Shown here: positions 34,245 to 41,436 of the stretch, in pieces | Layout of the letters: each line of letters starts with the position of its first letter | How positions within the stretch are numbered: position 1 is the stretch's first letter | The notes under the pieces: generated by a model | The model's input: the letters and a program-made list of their open reading frames with translations, nothing else | Database searches by the model: none | Told to the model about the DNA's origin: nothing | Made by a program: the position numbers and the translations under genes | Origin: Eunapius fragilis | Lineage: Eukaryota; Porifera; Demospongiae; Spongillida; Spongillidae | Reading direction: 5' to 3' | Length of the DNA stretch: 64,000 bases | NCBI GenBank assembly: GCA_963681505.1 | Contig: OY811991.1 | Coordinates: 3,966,438 to 4,030,437, forward strand

Positions 34245-36593
34245 TCCATGTGTTTCATGTGAGTGTTTGTGTTTGCAGAAAATAATGTACGCAGTCCTTT
34301 TAGGTGGTAGTACACAACGTGCTGAAGGCTTTCTTTCAGGTGCAATGCTGGTATCTTGTACCTTTCATGTAGTTTTTTCCCCGTCAACGTCTGTTTGTTC
34401 ATTTTAAGACTGCCATAAGCCTGAGCATGATAGTTCAAAGGGTCACGCAAGTACATTGTATGATAATATTTCCATCCAATATTGATACAGTCCCTCTGAG
34501 AAATGGGGAAATCATTGAATCCATTACAGGGTTTTAAAAACCCGTCGAATCAAGTGAAAATCAAACAGTTGATTCTAGATCTTGTTGATTTTAGAAGCAC
34601 TTATAAAATTGAAATGTAGTGATTGAAGAGGGACCTCTTACACAAGTATGACTATGAAATAATAATAGCAGTAGATAGTGAAACGCTTTTCGTGAATTGT
34701 AAAACAGCTTCTAGAACCCTCTTCTGCACATCCCTATGCATTTTCGTACCCAAACCCATCATTTGATATCGCTTTCTAGTATGTCTGCACGTGCAATGAG
34801 AGTTTCAAAACCTTTAACATGTCCAAAAAGAGAATCTATTATAGGGTATCTAGTGGGGATGCGATATGATAGGTGGGGGGATAGGGTAGGTGGGGGAGAT
34901 AGGGTAGGTGGGGGATAGGGTAGGTGGGGGAGATAGGGTAGGTGGGGGATAGGTAGGAGGGGGATAGGGTAGGTGGGGATAGGGTAGGTGGGGGATAGGG
35001 TAGGTGGGGATAGGGTAGGTGGGGGATAGGGTAGGTGGGGGATAGGTAGGTGGGTGGATAGGGTAGGTGGGGGATAGGGTAGGTGGGGGATAGGGTAGGT
35101 GGAGGATAGGGTAAGGTGGGGGATAGGGTAGGTGGGGATGGGTAGGTGGGGGAGATAGGGTAAGTGGGGATAGGGTAGAGTAGGTGGGGGGAATTGAAAT
35201 GTAGTGATTGAAGAGGGACCTCTTACACAAGTATGACTATGAAATAATAATAACAGTAGATAGTGAAGCGCTTTTCGTGAATTGTAAAACAGCTTCTAGA
35301 ACCCTCTTCTGCACATCCCTATGCAGGTTCGTACCCAAACCCATCATTTGATATTGCTTTCTAGTATTCTGCACGTGCAATGAGAGTTTTAAAACCCTTA
35401 ACGAAAACGCATTACCCAGCGTAACTAACATGTCCGAAAAGAGAATCTTTGGATTTTCCATGGTGACACGATAGATAATCATGTTACATTTTGTTGAAAT
35501 TGCCATTTTCTCTAGAGGATATACCCATAGATCCTATTTTCATGCCATTAAATAGCATCAGAGCGCACGCTGAGAGCGAGCTGGCTGTACCAGAGAAAAT
35601 GGCGATTGCCATCTACGTGTATCGTGGAAAGGGTCCATAACAAGTGACTTTACAACAACAGATTGATTTAATGGTAACGCTTCCGTAACCGTTGCGGGGT
35701 TTTTCTTCCAATCAATGAACGTCACGATATGGGCAACTCAAATTTGTAACATTAATTTAAAATGTACATTTTCATCTATTGTTTCACTGTTGACTTAGGC
35801 AAAAATTGTTTCACTGTTGACTTAGGCGCAACATATGAAATATTTGATTGGGAACACAATGTTTCGTTTCTTATTACATGTACAGCACCTCTGGGGTAGA
35901 CATTACTGAGTTATTCCAGTAATTACATGTACATGTGGGCGTTATCCAGTATTATCTGCATCAAAACTCTGAACTGTGGGACATTAGGCTACAGCATGGT
36001 TGAGTTCATTTATTGTTTATACTTGCACATACGTGTGTGTGGGAGGTACATTGCATGTGTTTATGTCTGCGTGTATAACAAACAAGCATGGCTTTGGTGT
36101 TGACAGCTTCCACATTATTGTAATAGACTGCGCATGTTGTCTGCTTTCTTTTCTTGGCAGTACACAAGTTCTGAGCAGGTGACAGAGCAGGCCCCATCTG
36201 GGTGCTACGTCAGTGGCCTCTACCTGGAAGGGGCCAGGTGGGATTTGAAGAACAACTGTCTCCAACGCTCACATCCCAAGGTTCTCATTGAGGAACTGCC
36301 AATACTGAGGATCATTCCTATCGAAGCTCACCGGCTGAAACTTGTGGTAATTAATTGATTCACCATAAGTAATACTAGTAGCACCATGTTTAGGCAGTGG
36401 AATTCTATTACTTAGCAATATCACACTTAAACAACCCCTCCCACAGAACACGTTCCGAACGCCCGTGTACACCACTTCTGATCGTCGTAATGCCATGGGG
36501 ATTGGACTCGTATTCGAAGCGGACCTGGCCACAGAAGAACACATTTCACACTGGGTGCTGCAAGGGGTGTGTCTCGTTCTCAACACCGACTAA
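8058..36593 (+). CDS. DNAH10: Axonemal dynein heavy chain, DNAH10 type (inner arm I1/f alpha), complete gene
   Basis: An ATP-driven motor subunit that bends cilia and flagella. The DNAH10 class is the alpha heavy chain of the two-headed inner arm I1/f. I read 57 exons whose 13,986 coding bases give 4,661 residues; human DNAH10 is roughly 4,470. Every junction keeps phase with GT-AG ends. Domain order: tail (1-1350), linker (to about 1930), AAA1-AAA4 with P-loops near residues 2004, 2285, 2643 and 2991, coiled-coil stalk and microtubule-binding tip (3168-3520), AAA5-AAA6 and C-terminal domain. The assignment rests on class-specific stretches such as [50 protein letters not shown] and the ending [10 protein letters not shown]. 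The start at 8058 is the first ATG after the X-box. No frameshift or lost catalytic motif was seen. Exon coordinates are in the block entries that follow. Confidence 0.97.
8679..14561 (+). CDS. DNAH10: DNAH10 exons 3-14: tail, dimerisation and intermediate-chain binding region
   Basis: Exons: 3 8679-9715, 4 9841-10039, 5 10103-10645, 6 10713-10923, 7 11255-11478, 8 11540-11653, 9 11723-11863, 10 12120-12308, 11 13086-13246, 12 13309-13543, 13 13708-13962, 14 14286-14561. They encode about residues 159-1353, the dynein heavy chain N-terminal region 1, which joins partner heavy, intermediate and light chains. Family-typical stretches include [52 protein letters not shown] and [12 protein letters not shown]. 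Exon 3 is unusually long and GC-rich compared with its neighbours. The exon 7 donor (GTTAGG) is weak but phase and homology require it. Confidence 0.93.
10960..11233 (+). repeat. Pyrimidine tract in DNAH10 intron 6
   Basis: About 270 bases of CTCC/CCCT-rich sequence including several copies of a 14-base CTCCCTCACTCCCT-like unit, ending near the acceptor of exon 7 (11255). Confidence 0.85.
11945..12085 (+). repeat. 23-base minisatellite in DNAH10 intron 9
   Basis: Six copies of a unit built from GTCTTTGTTGGGATG followed by GAAACCAT, with minor variants. It lies wholly within the intron. Confidence 0.9.
12410..13085 (+). repeat. Giant polypyrimidine array abutting the exon 11 acceptor
   Basis: About 670 bases of almost pure C/T on the plus strand, mostly a CTCCTCCTCCCTCCCC-type unit, running directly into the acceptor CCACCCTCCACAG before 13086. 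It opens long Ser/Leu/Pro frames on one strand and Gly/Arg/Glu frames on the other, which are artefacts of composition. Confidence 0.97.
13550..13645 (+). repeat. TG-rich microsatellite, DNAH10 intron 12
   Basis: Interrupted (TG)n with ATG and CATG variants, beginning a few bases after the donor GTAAGT of exon 12. Confidence 0.8.
14815..15165 (+). repeat. 30-base minisatellite, DNAH10 intron 14
   Basis: About eleven copies of a unit built from GTGTGGCAATCCTAGGTCC followed by TAGGGCATGTT. It lies in the middle of an 876-base intron. Confidence 0.9.
15438..18512 (+). CDS. DNAH10: DNAH10 exons 15-24: tail end and linker
   Basis: Exons: 15 15438-15540, 16 15650-15828, 17 16012-16223, 18 16285-16494, 19 16610-16790, 20 16868-16990, 21 17460-17693, 22 17881-18104, 23 18172-18340, 24 18412-18512. 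They encode about residues 1354-1931, N-terminal region 2, which forms the linker, the mechanical element swinging across the AAA ring. Conserved stretches are [63 protein letters not shown] and [15 protein letters not shown]. Exon 15 begins after GTTAG rather than at the nearby TTTGCAG, chosen because it preserves the family sequence and frame. Confidence 0.93.
15868..15944 (+). repeat. (TG)n microsatellite, DNAH10 intron 16
   Basis: Long TG dinucleotide run starting about 40 bases after the exon 16 donor. Confidence 0.9.
16991..17459 (+). other. DNAH10 intron 20, no repeat array of note
   Basis: A 469-base intron, mostly unique AT-rich sequence. A C-run lies at 17331-17339 and three copies of a TACACATACATGACTACCA unit precede the acceptor of exon 21. 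Confidence 0.7.
18621..20086 (+). CDS. DNAH10: DNAH10 exons 25-28: AAA1, main ATPase site
   Basis: Exons: 25 18621-18939, 26 19036-19188, 27 19319-19507, 28 19940-20086. The Walker A motif [10 protein letters not shown] is near residue 2004 and Walker B is CFDEFNRID near residue 2055, both intact, with the sensor-region stretch [20 protein letters not shown]1 hydrolyses the ATP that powers the stroke. The sequence [10 protein letters not shown] with [18 protein letters not shown] is what I associate with DNAH10 rather than outer-arm classes. Intron 27 (19508-19939) shows no feature beyond AT-rich sequence. Confidence 0.97.
20169..21933 (+). CDS. DNAH10: DNAH10 exons 29-32: AAA2
   Basis: Exons: 29 20169-20360, 30 20444-20562, 31 21232-21526, 32 21676-21933. 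The P-loop [10 protein letters not shown] is near residue 2285. Neighbouring conserved stretches are [60 protein letters not shown] and [15 protein letters not shown]2 normally binds ATP structurally without hydrolysing it. The exon 30/31 junction splits an Arg codon (AG|G). Confidence 0.96.
20935..21185 (+). repeat. 17-base minisatellite, DNAH10 intron 30
   Basis: Many variants of CATGTAGCTATGTAATA and CATGTAGCTATGTGTTG, ending about 45 bases before the exon 31 acceptor. Confidence 0.88.
21565..21655 (+). repeat. (TG)n microsatellite, DNAH10 intron 31
   Basis: TG run almost filling the 149-base intron, between the exon 31 donor GTGAGG and the acceptor TGTACAG. Confidence 0.9.
22121..23916 (+). 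CDS. DNAH10: DNAH10 exons 33-36: AAA3
   Basis: Exons: 33 22121-22654, 34 22816-23103, 35 23159-23297, 36 23492-23916. The P-loop [10 protein letters not shown] is near residue 2643 and Walker [12 protein letters not shown] near 2708. AAA3 is the regulatory nucleotide site. Exon 33 has a low-complexity Gly/Ala/Ser and proline-rich insertion (around [12 protein letters not shown] and [11 protein letters not shown]), longer than I recall for the human protein. Exon 36 begins after a C-homopolymer tract and ends shortly before a long minisatellite. Confidence 0.95.
23455..23490 (+). repeat. C-homopolymer tract before the exon 36 acceptor
   Basis: A run of about 17 C interrupted by TT and then CCCCACCCTAG, serving as the polypyrimidine tract of exon 36. 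Confidence 0.85.
23929..24340 (+). repeat. Minisatellite GATAGGGTAGGTGGGG, DNAH10 intron 36
   Basis: About 24 variable units of GATAGGGTAGGTGGGG(G) beginning 13 bases after the exon 36 donor. The same unit recurs in intron 55 of this gene at 34869-35190. G-rich on the coding strand. Confidence 0.95.
24725..25821 (+). CDS. DNAH10: DNAH10 exons 37-40: AAA4
   Basis: Exons: 37 24725-25006, 38 25066-25105, 39 25276-25364, 40 25585-25821. The P-loop [10 protein letters not shown] is near residue 2991, with Arg where many dyneins have Lys after the invariant GSG; this class commonly reads GSGKQSL. Exon 38 is a 40-base micro-exon encoding [13 protein letters not shown], homologous to the Walker B region. 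Phase is kept through it (one base carried to exon 39, GFLELINNM). [14 protein letters not shown] and the Cys-Arg-Asn-Phe-Pro motif follow in exon 40. Confidence 0.94.
25138..25242 (+). repeat. TG-rich microsatellite, DNAH10 intron 38
   Basis: Interrupted (TG)n with GCATG and GCGCG variants, between micro-exon 38 and exon 39. Confidence 0.85.
25890..29324 (+). CDS. DNAH10: DNAH10 exons 41-44: stalk and microtubule-binding domain
   Basis: Exons: 41 25890-26419, 42 26652-26817, 43 28495-28647, 44 29107-29324. Exon 41 encodes the first stalk helix, rich in Ala, Glu and Lys (ending near EIRSFAKPP across the junction). Exons 42-43 encode the tip that touches the microtubule ([24 protein letters not shown]-like [16 protein letters not shown]). 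Exon 44 encodes the returning helix (VAQLERNF to [15 protein letters not shown]). Intron 42 (26818-28494) is almost wholly a 27-base array. Intron 43 opens with an array that includes the end of exon 43. Confidence 0.94.
26830..28480 (+). repeat. 27-base minisatellite filling DNAH10 intron 42
   Basis: About 60 copies of a unit made of GTATGTGTGCAGTGGTGG then CCATGATGG, with TCATGATGG and CCATGACAG variants. Because 27 is divisible by three the frames stay open for hundreds of codons on both strands, but the stretch lies between exons 42 and 43, whose flanking sequences splice in phase into a known protein. Some units read ACAG|GTATGTG, a good donor match. Confidence 0.97.
28632..29025 (+). 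repeat. 20-base minisatellite spanning the exon 43 donor
   Basis: About 18 copies of GTCAGCCTAAGAGGGATAAG with variants. The first copy overlaps exon 43: its last 16 coding bases (GCCTAAGAGAGATAAG) are the end of one unit and the intron begins with GTCAGCC, so the splice junction itself is inside the repeat. Confidence 0.93.
29398..31261 (+). CDS. DNAH10: DNAH10 exons 45-48: AAA5 and start of AAA6
   Basis: Exons: 45 29398-30147, 46 30209-30338, 47 30599-30872, 48 31002-31261. Exon 45 is a long (750 base) conserved block including [55 protein letters not shown] and [12 protein letters not shown], typical of the AAA5 region, which has no functional P-loop. Exons 46-48 carry [30 protein letters not shown] and [18 protein letters not shown]. 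Exon 46 is followed immediately by a 32-base array that repeats its own end. Confidence 0.95.
30331..30508 (+). repeat. 32-base minisatellite spanning the exon 46 donor
   Basis: Five copies of a unit made of GTATAGTGCCCCCTATGT then GGTGTACATCTGAG. The last eight coding bases of exon 46 (CATCTGAG) plus the donor GTA are repeated at each unit end. Confidence 0.93.
31341..36593 (+). CDS. DNAH10: DNAH10 exons 49-57: AAA6 and C-terminal domain
   Basis: Exons: 49 31341-31679, 50 31781-32146, 51 32682-32822, 52 32891-33256, 53 33411-33560, 54 33660-33827, 55 34020-34160, 56 36161-36346, 57 36447-36593 with stop TAA. Class-typical stretches are [73 protein letters not shown] and [12 protein letters not shown]. 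The last residues ([14 protein letters not shown]) match the ending I recall for human DNAH10. For exon 56 I chose the donor GTAATT, adding one Val before [11 protein letters not shown]; the alternative donor three bases upstream would drop it. No AATAAA was seen close to the stop. Confidence 0.95.
32158..32226 (+). repeat. (TG)n microsatellite, DNAH10 intron 50
   Basis: TG run starting about ten bases after the exon 50 donor GTGAGT. The rest of this 535-base intron is unremarkable. Confidence 0.9.
33600..33650 (+). repeat. C-rich tract before the exon 54 acceptor
   Basis: Nearly pure C with a few T and A between exons 53 and 54, ending in TCCAAATATAG. A similar C-tract (33983-34017) precedes exon 55. 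Confidence 0.85.
34609..35448 (+). repeat. Direct repeats of about 230 bases flanking a minisatellite, DNAH10 intron 55
   Basis: Bases 34609-34839 and 35194-35448 are near-identical direct copies (starting TTGAAATGTAGTGATTGAAG). Between them (about 34866-35190) lies a GATAGGGTAGGTGGGG array of the same family as intron 36. The intron is the largest in the gene (2,000 bases). Its remainder (35449-36160) has no coding signal. Confidence 0.93.
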
Positions 36594-36778
36594 ACGCTAC
36601 AATATTTTGTTATGAATTTTTCGTTCCCTTTTTTGTCCACTCATCAGTGTATGTACTGTCTTCCGTAAAGTTTATAATCTCACTACGTATTCGCGTGAAG
36701 TTGTACTAATTTACAACAAAGTTGGCCAGGACGGATGCAGTACGTGCCGCGCTTCTTGTTCAGTAGTTTCAAGTCCCG

Positions 36779-39049
36779 ATGAACGAGCGGCGATCGCGAA
36801 CTCTTGCTAGCAGAAACGAATTGTGCGGTCCAAGCTCCTGCACTCCGGAGCACGCCGCGGCACTGTTGAAAAGTAATAGCGGTACGACCATGAATTTCTC
36901 CGCGTGCTTTTATGAGCGTCAAGACGTCATATTTGGTATGAATGCAATATCTCACGTTCCCGAACCATACCTCGACCCTGTGTTGTTGATTGGCGGCCGT
37001 CGAGTTGCGAGGACACCGTTTAAGAGATCGAGCTACAAGATCGTTACCGATCAACAAAAAAACACGCTCCCTAACCTTGTGCTTCGTGGTACGTATGCGT
37101 GTGGGTGGTATAAGTGCATGATTAACAGTTATACGTTTCGTGTGTATGGGTTACTTTGCATTAAATTTCTTTTGGTGGTTTTGGCGCAGTGGAGGAGGAT
37201 ATGGAAGATAATAACACGTTGGGCGATTTAAAGAGACCCGTTCCTAAACCGAGGGTGAGAAAAACTGTTTCGGACTGTGATACGCTCGTGCCAACTGCTA
37301 CATTACCCTCGGGCACCACCTTGCCGAGCGAAGACCCTCACGTTAACTCTCAAACGAACTCAGCCGCGCAGCGTCATCCTGCAGCACCCGGTATCCCGCC
37401 TCCCGTACAGAAGCGTACTCGCTCATCGAGTACCCTTGGCGGCGATCCTTGTGCCCATAGGAGTTTAGCCTCCACAGGTGCGAACACTACCACGATCCAG
37501 GCGACCCCCTACGGTGGCAGCGGCAATTACGAAGTACCGGTAGACAAAAAAATGCGACCCAAACCTCCGAGACCTCCTCCTCCGCGCCCAGCACTCATTC
37601 AGAAATACACGAAGCAAGGCGATAAACAGCCATCATCGGGCGACAAGAAGAGCGTGCCGAGCCCTTCGACGAAAGGAAAAACAGAGGGGAGAAACCCAGC
37701 AGGCAAGCAACCAAAAGCACCCCTGACCAGAGCGCAGAGCGTAGCTACGCCTACGGGAACAGAGCGAGGCGATGATGACCGCGGGGGTGTGCACGACTAC
37801 GAGGACTTGGACAAGTTTCACCCCCCGCAACGCGGCGCGTTCCCTGCGCCCGGGGAGAAGGGGAAGGCGTCTCCCGGTGTTGAGGCCGACAGTCCGACTC
37901 CACCCCAGCAGAGGGGAGGAGGGGACGGGGCCATCCCCGCGCTGCCCCCTAGGACCATCCCAGTGAAAAAGTCAAAGCTGAGCATCCTGGCCGCACTGAG
38001 CAGTCAGCAGCCCAATAAGCCGACACCATACTCTGCTGCACCTCAGGACACGGGAGAGTACAGTGAGGTCAAAGATGACGACTATACAGATATGCACCCT
38101 GTCATCGATCAGCCCGGAACAAAACCCAAAGGCAAGTCTTATATATATATATATATATTTTTTTTTCCCCTTGTAGTTTGAAGTGGACTACATGTAATGA
38201 ACGACCTTCATATACATGACTGTATTTAGATGAGTGTGACATTGCTGGTAGTCAGCGTTGCATGGTGTTTTGTGGGAGTGTGGAGATTTATCAGTTCTAA
38301 GCAAGCATGGCCATATCATCTCTTGTGTTTGATTACATCACCGCTATGTGATGTTTTAGAGCTGTCCCAATATACCTTTTTAAAAAGTTTTTCTTCAAAT
38401 GGGTGACTATGCACATGCTGAGAGGGTACCTTTTTATCCCTCTTTGGAACTGCATATCCAAACCTCGTGTGCTTCTGTATCTCCCTTGTGTCCCTCCATC
38501 TCTTTCGTACAACCATGTGCAGTGTGTAACTTACTTGTGGAAGGGATTGTTCTTATAACATGACAGGTACTGTATTTTTGATATCAAAATCACATATTAA
38601 TTATAGGGGCTTGACTTCCTTGAACAAAAGGGCTCTTATGTATTGAAATGATTTTTTTTGCAGCATTGTCTAGACATTACACGTGGCACAATGTTTTATC
38701 TGATGCCTGAGTGTTGTTGCATTTAGCTAGTGGTATATGTGAGTGAGTGGGTGTGAGTATGCGAGTGGGTGGAATTGGGTGATGGTGTTGTGAGTAGGTG
38801 ACGGTTAGTGTGAGTGTTGATTGGTGTGGTGCAGGTGATGGTGTTGTGAGTGGGCGCTAAGCTGGAAGGGCCACCCACTTCAACTGCCCCCTCTTCCCCC
38901 CATCCCTCACAGAGGAAATCGTGGATGTGTATGTGGGCATACATCGCAAGTCATCTGTGGGGGACTATGTGTTCATGGAAGATGACCAGGCAGGATCACT
39001 GTATGCTTCAAGTGACCTCCTAGCCAATAGACCAGATCTAAAGCTATGA
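36779..39049 (+). CDS. Tyrosine- and proline-rich adaptor-like protein, 462 residues
   Basis: Three exons: 36779-37088, 37190-38131, 38913-39049 (stop TGA). The phase is one base carried at both junctions. The second intron uses a GC donor (G|GCAAGT) with a normal AG, the common minor donor class. Residues 1-103 are a unique region with no domain I recognise. The middle is disordered and proline-rich (RPVPKPR near 118, KPPRPPPPRP near 227), suited to SH3 binding. Tyrosines sit in SH2-binding-like acidic contexts: NYEVPVD near 216, HDYEDLD near 305, EYSEVKDDDYTDMH near 393-404 and GDYVFMEDD near 435. This looks like a scaffold phosphorylated by tyrosine kinases, an inference from motifs only. 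It starts 185 bases after the dynein stop on the same strand and is convergent with the Rieske gene. Confidence 0.8.
37089..37189 (+). other. Intron 1 of the adaptor-like gene
   Basis: A 101-base intron, donor GTACGT, acceptor TTTTGGCGCAG. Splicing joins exon 1 in frame to exon 2 (LVLR then VEED). Without splicing the exon 1 frame continues only about 47 codons. Confidence 0.75.
38132..38912 (+). other. Intron 2 of the adaptor-like gene (GC-AG)
   Basis: The donor is GCAAGT and the acceptor CCCTCACAG. It holds a TA run at 38141-38155 and a GTGAGTGGGTG-type repeat around 38738-38855; otherwise unremarkable. Confidence 0.7.
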
Positions 39050-39443
39050 GCTGTAAGTACCAGAGTGCTACTCTAAATGAGGCATTATTACAGTGTACAT
39101 ATAAATTGGCACGCCCAGGATATGCCAGGATATGCCAGGATATGTTATGTATTTGGCATGTTAACCTCAAAGAATTTTTAAGCTGCAGTACAAATGAAAG
39201 CTTCCTTTCCTATGTGCTAGGGTGTTGACTGCCAATAACCATCATATTCCAATCTTCCGCTTCTCATGCAGGTTTATCGTCTCTCCCTCCTCGATGTTGA
39301 TGTGAATGTCTATGTTCTATATATGTAATGTTTGCAATTTTTCATGTTAAAAAATATGTGATCAAAGATCATGCAGACAACCCAATAGATATGCAGTATG
39401 TACATGTGAAGTGTGGTGTGACTGAGCTGTGTACCCATGCAAA

Positions 39444-40330
39444 TCACTTCAACCTTGAAGAGTGTATTGGAACCTTGACGGCAGCCAGCTGTTCGGGTGT
39501 CGGTTCGTCCAGGGCATTCTCCATGAAAACGCGGTACTCCTCTGAGAAGTACCTGTCAGAGTCTGTAGGCTTGCTCAGGTCGGACACCTTGACATACACA
39601 CAGTCCTGCCCCACGTCCACCTTGACGTGGTGAGTCCTCTGCTTCACCCCCTTGGAGCAGTTGTGCCTCTTCACTCTTGGGTTGGCTGGGTCTATGGCCG
39701 TGTACAGACTCTCCCCCGTATCCAAGGTGATGGCATGCCTGTGCCACGGACACAATACACACATGCGTCCGTGGGAGTCCTGGAGAATGAACAGGAGGAG
39801 GGATAGGTTTGTTCAAATGATCACGTGGGTATGTTGATAGACTCATGCGATATGCACCACCAGCTAGTACACCTGGGTCATCGTCACACCAGCTAGTACA
39901 CCTGGGTCATCGTCACACCAGCTAGTACACCTGGGTCATCGTCACACCAGCTAGTACACCTGGGTCATCGTCACACCAGCTAGTACACCTGGGTCATCGT
40001 CACACCAGCTAGTACACCCGGGTCATCGTCACACCAGCTAGTACACCTGGGTCATCATCACACCAGCTAGTACACCTGGGTCATCGTCACACCAGCTAGT
40101 ACACCTGGGTCATCATCACACCAGCTAGTACACCTGGGTCATCGTCACACCAGCTAGTACACCTGGGTCATCGTCACACCAGCTAGTACATCAGATACAA
40201 CACCTGGGTCACACCTCCATAAACTACCTAATAAGACTATACTGGCTCCAGGTCAGTTACATGGTCCCCTCCCCTACCCCCAAATTAATACACATGTATG
40301 TGCACGTACACGCACACATACACACAACAC

Positions 40331-40401
<71 letters not shown>

Positions 40402-40861
40402 CATGAAATGCTAAGATGACCCATGGTGTAGTGTTCATGACACTAACGCGTACACCCCGTAAGGGAGGTAGCACGTACCTCAATGTCTCCAAGGGCAAGC
40501 GGGCCTCCGTTATCTAGAAAAAAAAAAGTACATATCAAACGAATGGATCGTGTGTAGACGTGTATTTACACGCTGCATTTCTGGAGTAGGTTCTTTATCA
40601 TTACCTACACTCTATTAAGCTTGAGATGGGTATGCAAGCAAGTATAAATTATATTCGAGCCACCTCCCTCTACCCGCATTGCATGTAAACAAAATAGCAA
40701 CATGGTGACTAACGGTAGCAGAAGTGGTCCAAAGCATACACGTCGCCACCTACGTAGAACAGGGCAATAACCCTTCCGTTTAGGGTGATTCGAGTTCTGC
40801 CCGTCCGCTTCAGTTCGCTTAACTTCGCTACCGCACAGAAATCTCCGCTTCCCTCCGCCAT
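39444..40861 (-). CDS. RFESD: Rieske [2Fe-2S] domain protein, RFESD type, 172 residues
   Basis: Three minus-strand exons: 40861-40714, 40513-40479 (35 bases), 39779-39444 including the stop. Phase is kept at both junctions. A soluble Rieske ferredoxin-like protein of unsettled electron-transfer role. Both cluster-ligand motifs are present once spliced: Cys-Tyr-His (the His codon is formed across the exon 1/2 junction) and Cys-Pro-Trp-His in exon 3. Flanking stretches GGPLALGDIED, GRMCVLCPWHRHAITL, CSKGVKQRTH and SEEYRVFM match the vertebrate RFESD pattern as I recall it (human about 157 residues). The start at 40861 has a strong context (CAAGATGGCG); in-frame codons upstream are less likely. 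Intron 2 holds a 29-base array and a CA run. Confidence 0.9.
39855..40195. repeat. 29-base minisatellite in RFESD intron 2
   Basis: About twelve copies of a unit made of CACCTGGGTCATCGTCACAC then CAGCTAGTA, with a rare ATCATC variant. Confidence 0.95.
40319..40399. repeat. (CA)n microsatellite in RFESD intron 2
   Basis: Almost pure CA on the plus strand. Confidence 0.95.
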
Positions 40862-40901
40862 CTTGTTCGTGCACATAAGCGCGTACCCAGACCGCTTGTT
40901 G

Positions 40902-41436
40902 TAGTTGCATTCCAATGTTACGCCACACCCACTGGCATGGTGGAAAATATTCAATGGCGGTGGATGGGAATTAATTACCGTAGAATACCAGATTTAACGA
41001 CCCCTTACGTGAGACCCTTAAAAAAATGGCATGCCTTTGAAACGAGCGTATCTCCAAAAACCTTCACGCCACCACATACCTTTTTGACAAAGGTATGTGG
41101 TGGCGTGAAGGGTTTTGGCTCTATATATTATCTCCGGTTTTGGAGATACGTTAAATCTGGTATTCTACGGTATACGCATTTTGTACTAGAAAGGAAGATA
41201 TTTGTTTTTTGGAGAGCAAGCTGCGGGGGTGTAGGCTAATGACTCCTTAGACTAGTTATTCCAATAAGCAAAAAAATCTTACATGTCACCATCTCTGATG
41301 TCACATACTTAGTAGTGCGGGCGAACAAGTGAGAATGTGTTTTTCAATGAAAAAATGCCTGAAACACGCATAATTCCCATCCGTCGCCATTGAATCATTC
41401 CCACCAGTTGGGTCCATTGGAATGCAACTCGTTCTT
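40902..41436. repeat. Nested inverted repeats over the RFESD 5' flank
   Basis: Outer arms: 40902-40974 and 41366-41436 are reverse complements (cores GTTGCATTCCAATG and ATTCAATGGCG). Middle arms: 40976-41000 (TACCGTAGAATACCAGATTT) with 41149-41172. Further inside, CGTATCTCCAAAA at 41047 pairs with TTTTGGAGATACG at 41138, and the centre (41061-41111) is a hairpin of CTTCACGCCACCACATACC with its complement. The middle part looks like a foldback MITE; the outer part copies DNA next to the gene's start in inverted orientation. Confidence 0.8.

Noticed and set aside
36683-37057. Minus-strand 124-codon frame over the adaptor first exon
   Set aside because: The plus-strand frame splices in phase to a coherent three-exon gene; the antisense frame has no supporting splice sites or motifs.
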